Positions 32,400-39,894 of a stretch of DNA of 39,894 nucleotides are shown here, piece after piece. The position numbers were made by a program, and so were the translations under genes. Origin of the DNA: an uncultured Eubacterium sp. (lineage in GTDB: Bacteria; Bacillota; Clostridia; Lachnospirales; Lachnospiraceae); the NCBI GenBank assembly GCA_937915825.1, contig CALGGT010000035.1, positions 1-39,894 on the forward strand, in the 5' to 3' direction. The notes beneath the pieces were generated by a model. It made no database searches and was not told where the DNA came from. It saw nothing but the letters and a program-made list of their open reading frames with translations. Position 1 is the stretch's first letter, and each line of letters starts with the position of its first letter.

Positions 32400-34316
32400 A
32401 TGCATAAAAAAATGATCAAAAGAAAGATCTCCATTTTTATAATAATTGCACTCTGTTTCTGTATTTTCCAGCCCCTGGCAGAGGAATCTTATGCCTTGGC
32501 CGCCAAAAGTCGAACGCCGGAATATGTGTGGTATTTAACGGACATTGGATGTGATACCCTATGGGATACTCTGGAACAACGAAATCTTGTGCCTGGAGAA
32601 GAAACAGTGGTTGCTGTGATCGACAGCGGTATTAACCCGGATCTGGATTGTTTTTCAGATTGCCTTTATACCAACGAAGCGGAACTTTACGGTGAAGAGA
32701 ACGTGGACGACGATGGAAATGGCTATGTGGACGATATTCACGGTGTAAATCTCGCCGATTCCTACACCTATTTGGACGATACCAACGGTCATGGATCCCA
32801 GATGTCCAGTATTATTGCCGGCAAACATATCACCAACCGCAGTTTGCGCACCATTACCGGCGGTGTTGCCTATGGGGCGAAGATCCTGCCGATTAAAGTA
32901 TCCGATGATATTAATTTTAACTCCGAGGTTTTATGCGAAGGACTCCAATATGCCGTGGATATGGGGGCCGATGTGATCAATTTATCCTGTATCACCTTCA
33001 GCAATGACTCAACCTTAAGAAAAATGGTGGACTATGCCACGGCCCATTCCCTGGTCATTGCTTCTGCCGGCAATCAATCCCTTCCTACTGTGGGAGAACA
33101 TATTACAGAGGACACAAGCGACGGATATCCTGCAGCCTGGGATGGAGTGATCGGCGTTATGGCCTATGATACCAACAAGGAACTGGCCAGCTTCAGCAAT
33201 TGGGATCAAAATGAGAACACGCCCAAATACCAGCTGATCGCACCCGGTGAAAATATAATCTGTACCAACTATGACGGAACGCTCCGGGCGGGTATGGGAA
33301 CCTCCCAAGCCTGTGCTGTGGTTTCCGGATGTGCCGCTGTCTTTCATTCATTGGTTCAAGGTTGTTATGCCAGTATCCACGAGGAACGGAGCGCATTCTT
33401 AAACTTTATGAATTCCTTTATTCAATATGAAAATCAGGGAATCACCTATAACTTCCGTGCTTGTACCATGAAGGAAATGGCAGAAAATATGGATGAGATT
33501 CTAAGCATGCCACAGGTAACACCGATGGCTACTGTTACTCCCACAGCAGATGCCTCAGCTTCCGTTTCTCCCGTCGCTTCCGGGACACCGGAGGCTACGG
33601 CTACTCCAGAGGCTACAACTGCTCCGGATGTAACTACTACCACATCACCTGAGATTCCTTCAACGATCACACCGGGGAATATAACCTTTGTCACGCCGGG
33701 AAATACGGCAACGGTCACGCCGGGGAATACGGCAACGACCGCACCGGGAACGACTTCAACCACAAAACCCACTGCCGGCGTTACGGTTTCTCCGGATCAT
33801 TCATCAACGGATTCCCCCGGTACTTCAACCGGTACGCCGGGGACTTCGACTCCTAACATCCCCAGCCTCTCCCCCGATGCTGTTACACCGACCGTTACAC
33901 CGACACCTACGATATCCCCGGAGAACCCTGGTGATCGAACGGAAACTCCATTCCCTACCGGTACTCCTGACAACTTAATCACACCGGATCCGGATCCTGT
34001 GATCGTATTTCCCACCTCCAGCCCGAAATCCGATCTTGTTGGGAAAACCTTTGTACGGAAGGGAATTCGTTACCGAATTCTTAAGAATCGTAAACTTAAG
34101 GTCTTAGGCCCGAAATCCAGGAAGTTTAAAAGAAAAACCTTGAAACTTCCCAAAAAGATTCTCTATCAGAACGTACGATACAAAGTATCCGTCATTCGAA
34201 AAAAAGCCTTTAAAAAATTCAAGCGGATCAAACGCTTTTATTATCCGGGGTTATCTAAGAAAAGACGAAGAAAAATCCTTAATAGAATCCGAAAGGGAAA
34301 GCGAATTAAATTATAA
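32400..34316 (+). CDS. Secreted subtilisin-like (S8) serine protease with PT linker and basic C-terminal module
   Basis: 638 residues from the ATG at 32400 (AGAAGGA 7 nt upstream; an ATG at 32394 abuts that site). Signal peptide 1-35. The S8 catalytic domain (about 45-370) has D75 in VAVIDSGINP, H131 in TNGHGSQ, oxyanion N225 in SAGNQ and S302 in GMGTSQA (usually GTSMA). NVDDDGNGYVDD resembles a calcium loop. A long Pro/Thr/Ser linker (about 375-545; TVTPGNTATTAPGTT) leads to a highly basic C-terminal segment (about 550-638). That segment resembles one BspA-like leucine-rich-repeat unit (KVSVIRKKAFKKFKRIKRF) rewritten with Lys and Arg. No propeptide is obvious. It could process surface proteins of this locus (inference). 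Confidence 0.9.
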   Translation: MHKKMIKRKISIFIIIALCFCIFQPLAEESYALAAKSRTPEYVWYLTDIGCDTLWDTLEQRNLVPGEETVVAVIDSGINPDLDCFSDCLYTNEAELYGEENVDDDGNGYVDDIHGVNLADSYTYLDDTNGHGSQMSSIIAGKHITNRSLRTITGGVAYGAKILPIKVSDDINFNSEVLCEGLQYAVDMGADVINLSCITFSNDSTLRKMVDYATAHSLVIASAGNQSLPTVGEHITEDTSDGYPAAWDGVIGVMAYDTNKELASFSNWDQNENTPKYQLIAPGENIICTNYDGTLRAGMGTSQACAVVSGCAAVFHSLVQGCYASIHEERSAFLNFMNSFIQYENQGITYNFRACTMKEMAENMDEILSMPQVTPMATVTPTADASASVSPVASGTPEATATPEATTAPDVTTTTSPEIPSTITPGNITFVTPGNTATVTPGNTATTAPGTTSTTKPTAGVTVSPDHSSTDSPGTSTGTPGTSTPNIPSLSPDAVTPTVTPTPTISPENPGDRTETPFPTGTPDNLITPDPDPVIVFPTSSPKSDLVGKTFVRKGIRYRILKNRKLKVLGPKSRKFKRKTLKLPKKILYQNVRYKVSVIRKKAFKKFKRIKRFYYPGLSKKRRRKILNRIRKGKRIKL

Positions 34317-34338
34317 GATACTATCACGATGTCCGGCA

Positions 34339-35350
34339 TTATTCAACTACTTTCCATTCGGATAGAATTCTCTTTTCGGAATCAAAAGACACACCGATCT
34401 TATAAAGTTTTTTTTGATCCGCAATAAAAGCAAGTGCATAATTTTTATCATTTATCTGTTGTAATGCATTTTCAGCACTCTTATCACGTTTGAATTCAAA
34501 AAGATAGATGAACCTGTCTGTTTCAACCTTACAGTCTATGCGACCATTAAAAGTTTGCATTTCACAGACCGTATACTGACCGAGAAGCGTAAAAACTATA
34601 TAAATGATTGACTGGAAATAGTGCTCAAAGGGTGCATCATTTGTGGTATAGGGAATTTGAGCAAACAAGGCTGTCAGAAAGTCTTTTATCCTGTCTAGAT
34701 TACCATTGGCAATATAATCTTCGATGGAGAAAATGTCAAGACCATTCACTTCTGTTGCTGCCGGAATATAGGTAGGCAGGATACTGTTAAGAAAGCCATA
34801 CTTAACCTCCTGTTTTAATGTATTCAAGCATTCTGAATGTTCGATTTTTTGTTTTTCTGATAATGCTTTTATTTCCGGTTCAAAATCCCTAACCATCTCT
34901 TCTTCAGTAATACCGCATATTCCGGCAAAATCATCACTTAACGAAATATCATTCAATTGATTAAGATCACTGAATATACTGACCTTATGAAACTTGGTTA
35001 CACCAGTTATAAAAACAAATCTAATGTAGGCATCACAGCTTTTAAGATTTGAGAAAAATCCTTTAAAAACCAATTTGTTATGTTCCTGACGTTCAGGATC
35101 ATCCACAAGTTCAAGAAGAGGCTTATCGTATTCATCTATCAAAACGACACAGCGCTGCTTGGTTTTTTCTGAAACTTTTATCAGAAGATTTTGAAAACGG
35201 TCACTGATTGTTTCGCTAACATCCTTTATCTCATATGTAAGAACGAAGTGTGGACAAAAGAAGACTTTTGCCAAATCGCCTTGGTCTGCTTAAGAAAAAA
35301 GGCGTAACTTCATGAACCAAACGATAGATATATCCTGTCTTATCAACATA
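34339..35350 (-). pseudogene. AAA-ATPase/PD-(D/E)XK nuclease-like protein, internally deleted and frameshifted
   Basis: Remnant of a second AAA-ATPase-like gene. Its N-terminal P-loop part (YVDKTGYIYRLVH...FFLSRPRRFGKSLLLSTLRSY, about 35350-35235) lies in one frame. The rest (34339-about 35240) continues in another frame from IKDVSETISDRF through Walker-B-like CVVLIDEYDKPLLEL to a C-terminal PD-(D/E)XK-type nuclease segment (GRIDCKVETDRFIYLFEFKRD). In the family about 70-90 residues normally separate LRSYF from the RF...TGK..VVLIDEYDKP region; they are missing, so a deletion changed the frame near 35235. An ATG at 35274 opens the second frame but only by misreading P-loop codons. Probably non-functional. 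Confidence 0.75.
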
Positions 35351-36355
35351 AACCGCTTCTTCGTTTTCGCTGATCGTATCCTGAAAGAGTTTTTTGGACT
35401 TTGTGAGAAGATCAACAAGAACCTCATGCTTAGCCAATTTAAGAATGTTCTTAAATTCCAATCTCACTTCATCGTTCGGAATATAAACAAACTCTCTTAT
35501 CAATTCGTCCTCGTCGTCACCCTCTCCGAATATTTCAACTTTCTGCTCGTATGCCAGATAGCCGAGATGCACAAGCAAGGTCAGCACATCGTCCTTTACT
35601 TTAAAACCTGTGACATCGTTATTAAAACTGCTTGAATCTATCTCGATTGTTTCACCTGTGATCAGTTGAGCAATATCCCCCTGCAATCCCTCTTCATCCA
35701 TCTCAATATATCTCAGAAGATCATCCGCTGCAGAGGTTTGTTTCCAATATGACTTATATTTTCCCGAACCAGCCGCATTGATAACCGAATACGGATTATA
35801 AACGGATTTTACATCTCCTACTGTGTAACCGTCATACCATTTTTTCATTTTCCGAAAATCACAATGGTATTCATCACATATTTTCTTTACATCATCTTCC
35901 AAAAAGCCTGTGTACTTTGCAAATTCTCCGGGTTCAAGTATAGAGAACTCCCTAAAATCGGATATAGCAGACTGTGAACCGTCTTTTTTGATCGGCAAAA
36001 TACCAGTCATGTATGCGGCTGCAATTGCTTTCCCTGTGAAATCTCCGTTTTTAAACCAACTTCTCATAAGGTTCAGATATGCTTCTTTTGTAGCTTCATC
36101 TGTTCCCGCTTCTCGGATCACCGCATCCCATTCATCAAGGATGAATACAAACTTATCCCCTGTCAGCTCAACGTACTTTAAAAGGCAATCCGTCAATTTA
36201 CGGATTGATGTGATTTCCGGCTGATCCGCTATAAGTTCCGACCGGATTGCTTCCGCAATATCATTCGCCACACTTTTTATGCTGTGGTTCTTTTGCTTTA
36301 AGTCGGAAAGGAACGATGCGACATCCTGTAACCTCTGGCGCATCTTTGATCTCAT
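35340..36355 (-). pseudogene. AAA-ATPase-like gene lacking its P-loop and C-terminus, fused to the next
   Basis: The frame 36355-35231 has no ribosome binding site and begins inside the ATPase. Walker B (FVFILDEWDAVIRE) and later landmarks (FREFSILEPGEFAKYTGFLEDDVK, MKKWYDGYTVGDVKSVYNPYSVI) are present. The upstream Walker A region is gone and a stop lies 24 nt before the first ATG. The C-terminal nuclease is also missing: after LFQDTISENEEAV (about 35350) the frame runs straight into the N-terminal YVDKTG...RPRRFGKS of a second family member. The two paralogues therefore look joined by recombination. These families are often multi-copy in Lachnospiraceae and Bacteroidetes (general knowledge); the role is uncertain. 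Confidence 0.75.
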
Positions 36356-36406
36356 TTGTAACGGAAAAACGATAAAGGATCAATACAATGAGTCAAAAAG
36401 GAATAT

Positions 36407-37717
36407 TTATACCGATATGTGAAGATATTCCGCATAGGTCATTCCCAAGAAAATATAGATCAATGGGGTCGTATAGTAGATGGCTACGCCGAAAAAGGAA
36501 CTAGCAAGATAACCGATGCATACAAAGAAACATATCATCGTTGTCCGATCGAGTTTTTGGCAGTTTTTAAACACGCGATACAGTATCACCAAACAGGCGA
36601 TGATGTAGAGGAGGCTTGTCTGTATTCCAAAAAACACGGCATATTGCAAAAACTCATTGTGAGGCGTGCCAACACCGTACGGATTGAGCAGTCCCTCCAC
36701 ACCAAAACCAAGAAAGGGACTTTCGGGTATATGCTGAACCGTACCTTTCCAAAGCATCCACCGGGATGAACCGGCAGAATCCGCTTCAAGGGGATCGCTG
36801 ATGATCAATCCAAGATCCCCAAATAATGTAACAAAACTTGACAGGATCGTAGCATAACGAAAACTCATGACAACTGTGATAAAGAGATATCCCCCCATCA
36901 CGATCAGTGACTGCTTTTTATTCTCTTTTGCAAGAAGAAAACTGTAAAGGATAAATAAAACGAACACGAAAAGAACCGCAAGATATGCGCCCAAAGTATT
37001 GTTAATGATGAGCACGATCGTTGCGATACCGCCACAGACCGCTGAAAAAACTTTCAACCAGGTAATTCGTTCATAAACGCTCATCAGAGCCGCTGTTATG
37101 ATCGTAATCGCAAGATAATAACCATAATGATTGGAATTGTGAAACACCGCACATACGCCACATACATCCGCGTCGCTAAATAGCAGGATCCTCGTGCCCC
37201 ATTCGTTGATCAACGCAAGAATATTGATGGGAAGCGAGGTAAATAAAAGGGCGTAAAGTAGGATCTTTCTATGTTTCTCCTGGAAAAGCATCATTCCGCA
37301 AAAGAAAAAAACCAGCGGATATGAAATATAACTGTACACACTCTCAAACATGTAAGGGTGCCCTGTAAGATCATACTCGTTGGGTCCTCGAATGATCGTG
37401 ACAAGGGCTATACTTAGCGCGAACAGCAAAAATAGGAACATTGGCAGGAGCTTTACGAGAAACTCGTTCCATTGAAAATCTTTGGTTCGGGTCTTCCCCG
37501 ACCGTTTACACATGATACGGTAGATGATCAGCCAGCACAACACAAGAATCGCAGTAAAACGTGCCAATATATGGATGTTTTGGATCGTTCTCTGGTAGTA
37601 TTGGACATATCCCGATGTCACCACCAGCGGCTGGTTGTCCAAACCGTTGATCGCCCGTAGGATCATCTGCAGAAACGGCGATACAAGAAATAACCCAAGG
37701 ACAAATAGGATCAGCAA
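36407..37717 (-). CDS. O-antigen ligase/polymerase-like membrane protein (Wzy_C)
   Basis: 436 residues with about ten to eleven membrane segments and a central extracellular loop. The Wzy_C-type region is SAGSSRWMLWKGTVQHIPESPFLGFGVEGLL followed by GTPHNEFLQYAVFFG (about 310-365), the classic R...GxG...HNxFL pattern of O-antigen ligases and polymerases. It probably polymerises or attaches a surface or teichuronic-type polysaccharide on a lipid carrier. The start is a TTG at 37717, overlapping the preceding gene by 7 nt. It keeps the first membrane segment intact, and no better start is in frame. There are no glycosyltransferase genes beside it, so it is an orphan. Confidence 0.85.
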   Translation of the reverse strand: MLILFVLGLFLVSPFLQMILRAINGLDNQPLVVTSGYVQYYQRTIQNIHILARFTAILVLCWLIIYRIMCKRSGKTRTKDFQWNEFLVKLLPMFLFLLFALSIALVTIIRGPNEYDLTGHPYMFESVYSYISYPLVFFFCGMMLFQEKHRKILLYALLFTSLPINILALINEWGTRILLFSDADVCGVCAVFHNSNHYGYYLAITIITAALMSVYERITWLKVFSAVCGGIATIVLIINNTLGAYLAVLFVFVLFILYSFLLAKENKKQSLIVMGGYLFITVVMSFRYATILSSFVTLFGDLGLIISDPLEADSAGSSRWMLWKGTVQHIPESPFLGFGVEGLLNPYGVGTPHNEFLQYAVFFGIQTSLLYIIACLVILYRVFKNCQKLDRTTMICFFVCIGYLASSFFGVAIYYTTPLIYIFLGMTYAEYLHISV

Positions 37718-38028
37718 ATCCCCAGTTCCAAAAAAACCGGATAGAGGTAACTTGCTCCAAATACCCCGAGCTTTTTCGGTCCTGATACGCTGCCTTCCGT
37801 CTCCATCAGTTTCAGCGCCTTTTTATAAGCCAGCAGGACCGTGTTCCTGGTGATTGTCTTTTTCTTACGATCGATAATAAGTTCCCCCAGTGGCTCACCG
37901 GTCCGGCTGATCTTCTGATGGTATGTAAAGGGAAGACCATGGACGGTTTTAAATGCTTCGCCGGTGTGTGCAAGGATCCGATTCCAGATTTCTTCATCCA
38001 GCTCATCCGTTACAATATGGTACTTCAT
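37711..38028 (-). CDS. Small conserved protein of unknown function
   Basis: 105 residues, soluble, no signal peptide. Sequence landmarks are KYHIVTDELDEEIWNRILAH, GLPFTYHQKISRTGEPLGELIIDRKKKTITRNTV and GPKKLGVFGASYLYPVFLELG. I recall similar short proteins in Clostridia but no function. The start ATG shares bases with the cyclase stop (TGATG overlap), and its own stop overlaps the O-antigen-ligase-like start. This places it as the middle link of a coupled three-gene unit. It may connect c-di-GMP signalling to polysaccharide output (inference from position only). Confidence 0.7.
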   Translation of the reverse strand: MKYHIVTDELDEEIWNRILAHTGEAFKTVHGLPFTYHQKISRTGEPLGELIIDRKKKTITRNTVLLAYKKALKLMETEGSVSGPKKLGVFGASYLYPVFLELGIC

Positions 38029-39401
38029 CAATCATCCTCTCCACGTCTCTCAGCAAACGAGTCCTCGATCCCTTTGAGACGTTTTTTGTTCGCATACATT
38101 CGCTCATCCGCACGCTCAAAAACAGCCGATACGCTTTGATCACAGTCAGGGTCAAAGCGGGACATACCGCAGGCAATGATTACATCCCCGTTCTGTTTTG
38201 CTTCGCAGTTACGAGTCTCCATCTTCTCAATGAGCGTATCGATCATCTCATAATCACTGCCCTGGGAAATTACGGCAAATTCATCTCCGCCGATTCGGAA
38301 CACGGGGCTATGGTCGAATATCTTACAAATAATCATACACGCATTCTTAATGAATGCATCTCCTGCTTTGTGTCCTTGTGTGTCGTTGACAGCCTTCAGC
38401 CCATTGATATCGCAAATCGTAACCGCAAATCCTCCGACTGTTCCCGCTGTGATCTCAGCATTCAGATTCTCCTCGCTCTCGCTGAATGCGTGCTTGCTCT
38501 TGACACCGGTAAGTTGGTCCCGGTATGCCTTTTCCTTCGCTTCGTTCAGAGTGTGGGTATACTCAAATTCACGCCGCATCTGCGCATCAATATTGTTCAC
38601 GCCAATGATGAGATGCCGCCCTCCGCTATCGTCCATAAGCGTCGCTTTCATACTGACATAGGTAGGTTCATCTCCGAACATCAGGCGGTATTTAATGGTA
38701 AATATTCCATTCTCCCCAAGCTCGTGCATCAGATTCTCCTTCGTAAACAAAGCGAGTACCAGATCACGATCCTCGGGATAGATGATACGCTGGATATTGG
38801 TACGACTGAGATTAAAAAAATCTTCTCCACTTTTTTCAATGCCAAGTGCATCATAGTCACTGGTACTGCTGAATTCTGTGAACGTGTCCGTCTCCGGATC
38901 GACCGCGTAAATGGAAAAATAATCTCCCGCTAGTGCCTGGGCAATATGCGAATATGTCAGACTGGCAGTGTGCGCCTTCTCATACGCCTCCTGCGCACGC
39001 ATTTGCTCATCAATATTGCTAACTCCAATGACGATATGATTATCATTCTGATCTTTCATCCGGGTCGCCTTCATGTGTACGTAGACCGGAACATTATTAA
39101 GAATCAAACGATAGGTCATGGTAAACGTCGGCTGCATAAAGAGCGTAACCAAAATTTTCTCCTTTGTGAATCGTTCCAGAAACATCTCCTTGTCATCCGG
39201 ATGGATGATCCGCAGAATATTGGTTCGACTGAGATTGAAAAAGTCATCGCCACTCTTCTCTATGCCAAGCTCCTCATAATCCTTTGTAGAGCTGTACTCA
39301 ACAAACCGGTCATTTTCTACATTGATATAGTAGATTGAAAAGTAGTCACGCGCAAGCGCCTGGGCAACGCTTGCGCTTGTGATGTGCTGTAGATCTTCCA
39401 T
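38028..39401 (-). CDS. Diguanylate cyclase with a duplicated PAS-like sensor module
   Basis: 457 residues, no membrane segment. Two clearly duplicated PAS-like modules, about 10-135 and 150-278, share QALA-DYFSIY, SST-DY-LGIEKSG, DFFNLSRTNI-RII and VIGV-NID-QMR. The GGDEF domain (about 290-450) has an intact RIGGDEFAVI, DINGLKAVNDTQGHKAGD and the terminal ERADERMYANKKRLKG. The residue 6 positions before GGDEF is Ser rather than the Asp of the RxxD inhibitory site, so product inhibition may be lacking. It should make c-di-GMP. GAGGAGG lies 7 nt before the ATG. Its stop overlaps the next start, giving translational coupling. Confidence 0.93.
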   Translation of the reverse strand: MEDLQHITSASVAQALARDYFSIYYINVENDRFVEYSSTKDYEELGIEKSGDDFFNLSRTNILRIIHPDDKEMFLERFTKEKILVTLFMQPTFTMTYRLILNNVPVYVHMKATRMKDQNDNHIVIGVSNIDEQMRAQEAYEKAHTASLTYSHIAQALAGDYFSIYAVDPETDTFTEFSSTSDYDALGIEKSGEDFFNLSRTNIQRIIYPEDRDLVLALFTKENLMHELGENGIFTIKYRLMFGDEPTYVSMKATLMDDSGGRHLIIGVNNIDAQMRREFEYTHTLNEAKEKAYRDQLTGVKSKHAFSESEENLNAEITAGTVGGFAVTICDINGLKAVNDTQGHKAGDAFIKNACMIICKIFDHSPVFRIGGDEFAVISQGSDYEMIDTLIEKMETRNCEAKQNGDVIIACGMSRFDPDCDQSVSAVFERADERMYANKKRLKGIEDSFAERRGEDD

Positions 39402-39557
39402 ACGTTTTCCTCCTCATAATTTCTTTTGAATGTTCCTGTTATTCTGATTAACCACACCATACTGTATCGTCGTAAAAATCTCTTTATTTTCTCTTCTGTA
39501 GGAAGGTACAATTTATACTTTGATGGAAATATTTGTTCATTCCCGTTTAAGCAACTT

Positions 39558-39570
39558 CGGGTGGGACCCG
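39558..39570. other. Short hairpin in the cyclase-ArsC spacer
   Basis: CGGGT-GGG-ACCCG forms a 5-bp stem about 50 nt after the ArsC-family stop codon, without a T-run. It is a weak terminator candidate at best. The rest of the 218-bp spacer (39402-39619) is AT-rich with no other recognisable signal. Confidence 0.3.
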
Positions 39571-39619
39571 CCTTGGATCCAATGTAGTTCTGGTGAGCTT
39601 CCTATATATCCTTTCCGGC

Positions 39620-39894
39620 TTACAGCAGTTTCTCCTTCCACTCGTTTTCCTTGAACCCGGTCAGCACAAAATCATCACCGACCAAAAGGGGGCGCTTAAC
39701 CAGCATGCCGTCCGTGGCAAGCAAGGCGTACTGTTCATCTTCGCTCATGGCAGGAAGTTTCTTTGACAGCCCCATTTCACGGTAAGGAATCCCGCTGGTG
39801 TTCCAGAACCGTTTCAGCGGCAGACCGCTCATGGCATGGTATTTCCGCAGGGTATCCTCGTCGGGATGGTCGGTCTTTATGTCTGTCAGTTCAT
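39620..39894 (-). CDS. ArsC/Spx-family (arsenate reductase-like) protein, 5' end beyond the window
   Basis: The frame is open to the right window edge. The visible about 91 residues start ELTDIKTDHPDEDTLRKYH and contain GLPLKRFWNTSGIPYREMGLSKKLPAMSEDEQ, LLATDGMLVKRPLLVG and GFKENEWKEKLL. The KRPLLV motif (with the conserved Arg that binds the anion in ArsC) and the thioredoxin-like order are typical of the ArsC/YffB/Spx family. The N-terminal CxxC/C region with the active cysteine lies outside the window. It therefore cannot be decided whether this is a reductase, a Spx-like regulator or a YffB-like protein. Confidence 0.85.
   Translation of the reverse strand, partial: ELTDIKTDHPDEDTLRKYHAMSGLPLKRFWNTSGIPYREMGLSKKLPAMSEDEQYALLATDGMLVKRPLLVGDDFVLTGFKENEWKEKLL

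Noticed and set aside
33446..34015. Minus-strand Val/Gly-rich frames at 33.4-34.0 kb
   Set aside because: Antisense shadow of the protease's Pro/Thr linker.
35231..36355. Intact AAA-ATPase gene
   Set aside because: The P-loop appears at the C-terminal end and belongs to a second paralogue; the first copy's own Walker A and nuclease parts are missing.
39317..39511. 64-codon minus-strand frame overlapping the cyclase start
   Set aside because: Out of frame with the cyclase, no own ribosome site, no conserved features.
1..39894. tRNA, rRNA, insertion-sequence transposase or integrase genes
   Set aside because: None recognised on either strand by reading; a covariance or transposase search was not possible.

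Overview
The window looks like a chromosomal segment from an anaerobic clostridial Firmicute, most likely a Lachnospiraceae relative. The evidence is strong AGGAGG-type ribosome binding sites, factor-independent terminators, a TPP riboswitch over a clostridial-type thiSFGHE operon, nickel-pincer (lar) genes, and several secreted proteins with lysine-rich Ig-like modules joined by Pro/Thr/Ser/Ala linkers. The taxonomy is inferred from protein character; no rRNA or tRNA gene was seen.

Layout. (1) 1-4.73 kb, minus strand: metY, ilvB, a DtxR/MntR-type regulator and argH (cut by the window edge). These amino-acid genes use visibly more CTT, CGC and GCG codons than the rest. (2) 5.0-6.7 kb, plus strand: a protein with a degenerate GGDEF and an intact EAL domain. 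(3) 6.8-10.5 kb, minus: proA, tcdA, a PAP2-type membrane phosphatase and an ApbE flavin-transferase lipoprotein. (4) 10.8-12.9 kb, minus: a secreted lysine-rich Ig-like protein. (5) 13.0-20.05 kb, minus: an EF-G paralogue, a YgjV-like membrane protein, a YkgJ-like Cys-cluster protein, larB, a 680-bp repeat-filled gap, larC and larE. larA is absent. (6) 20.16-24.2 kb, plus: TPP riboswitch, then thiS, thiF, thiG, thiH, thiE and a terminator. (7) 24.26-32.3 kb: a secreted glucuronoxylan locus, with an SGNH esterase, a lysine-rich protein of unknown function and a GH115 alpha-glucuronidase on the minus strand, divergent from an AraC-type regulator. A perfect inverted repeat lies between them. (8) 32.4-34.3 kb, plus: a secreted subtilisin-like protease with a basic C-terminal module. 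(9) 34.3-36.4 kb, minus: wreckage of two AAA-ATPase/PD-(D/E)XK genes fused into a chimera. (10) 36.4-39.9 kb, minus: an ArsC/Spx-family protein (5' end outside the window), a diguanylate cyclase with a duplicated sensor module, a 105-aa protein of unknown function and an O-antigen-ligase-like membrane protein. The last three overlap and are probably translationally coupled.

How it fits together. Thiamine-thiazole synthesis and nickel-pincer cofactor assembly form two cofactor blocks. The 24-32 kb block is a surface apparatus that would remove acetyl and (methyl)glucuronosyl decorations from xylan under AraC control. Two c-di-GMP proteins, one probably hydrolytic and one synthetic, lie near the two ends. 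The points most worth a second look are the shared basic surface modules, the repeat-filled larB-larC gap, the 11-bp Shine-Dalgarno-like tandem array at 17.2 kb, the chimeric AAA-ATPases, the altered G4 motif of the EF-G paralogue, and the composition break near 4.8-5.0 kb.
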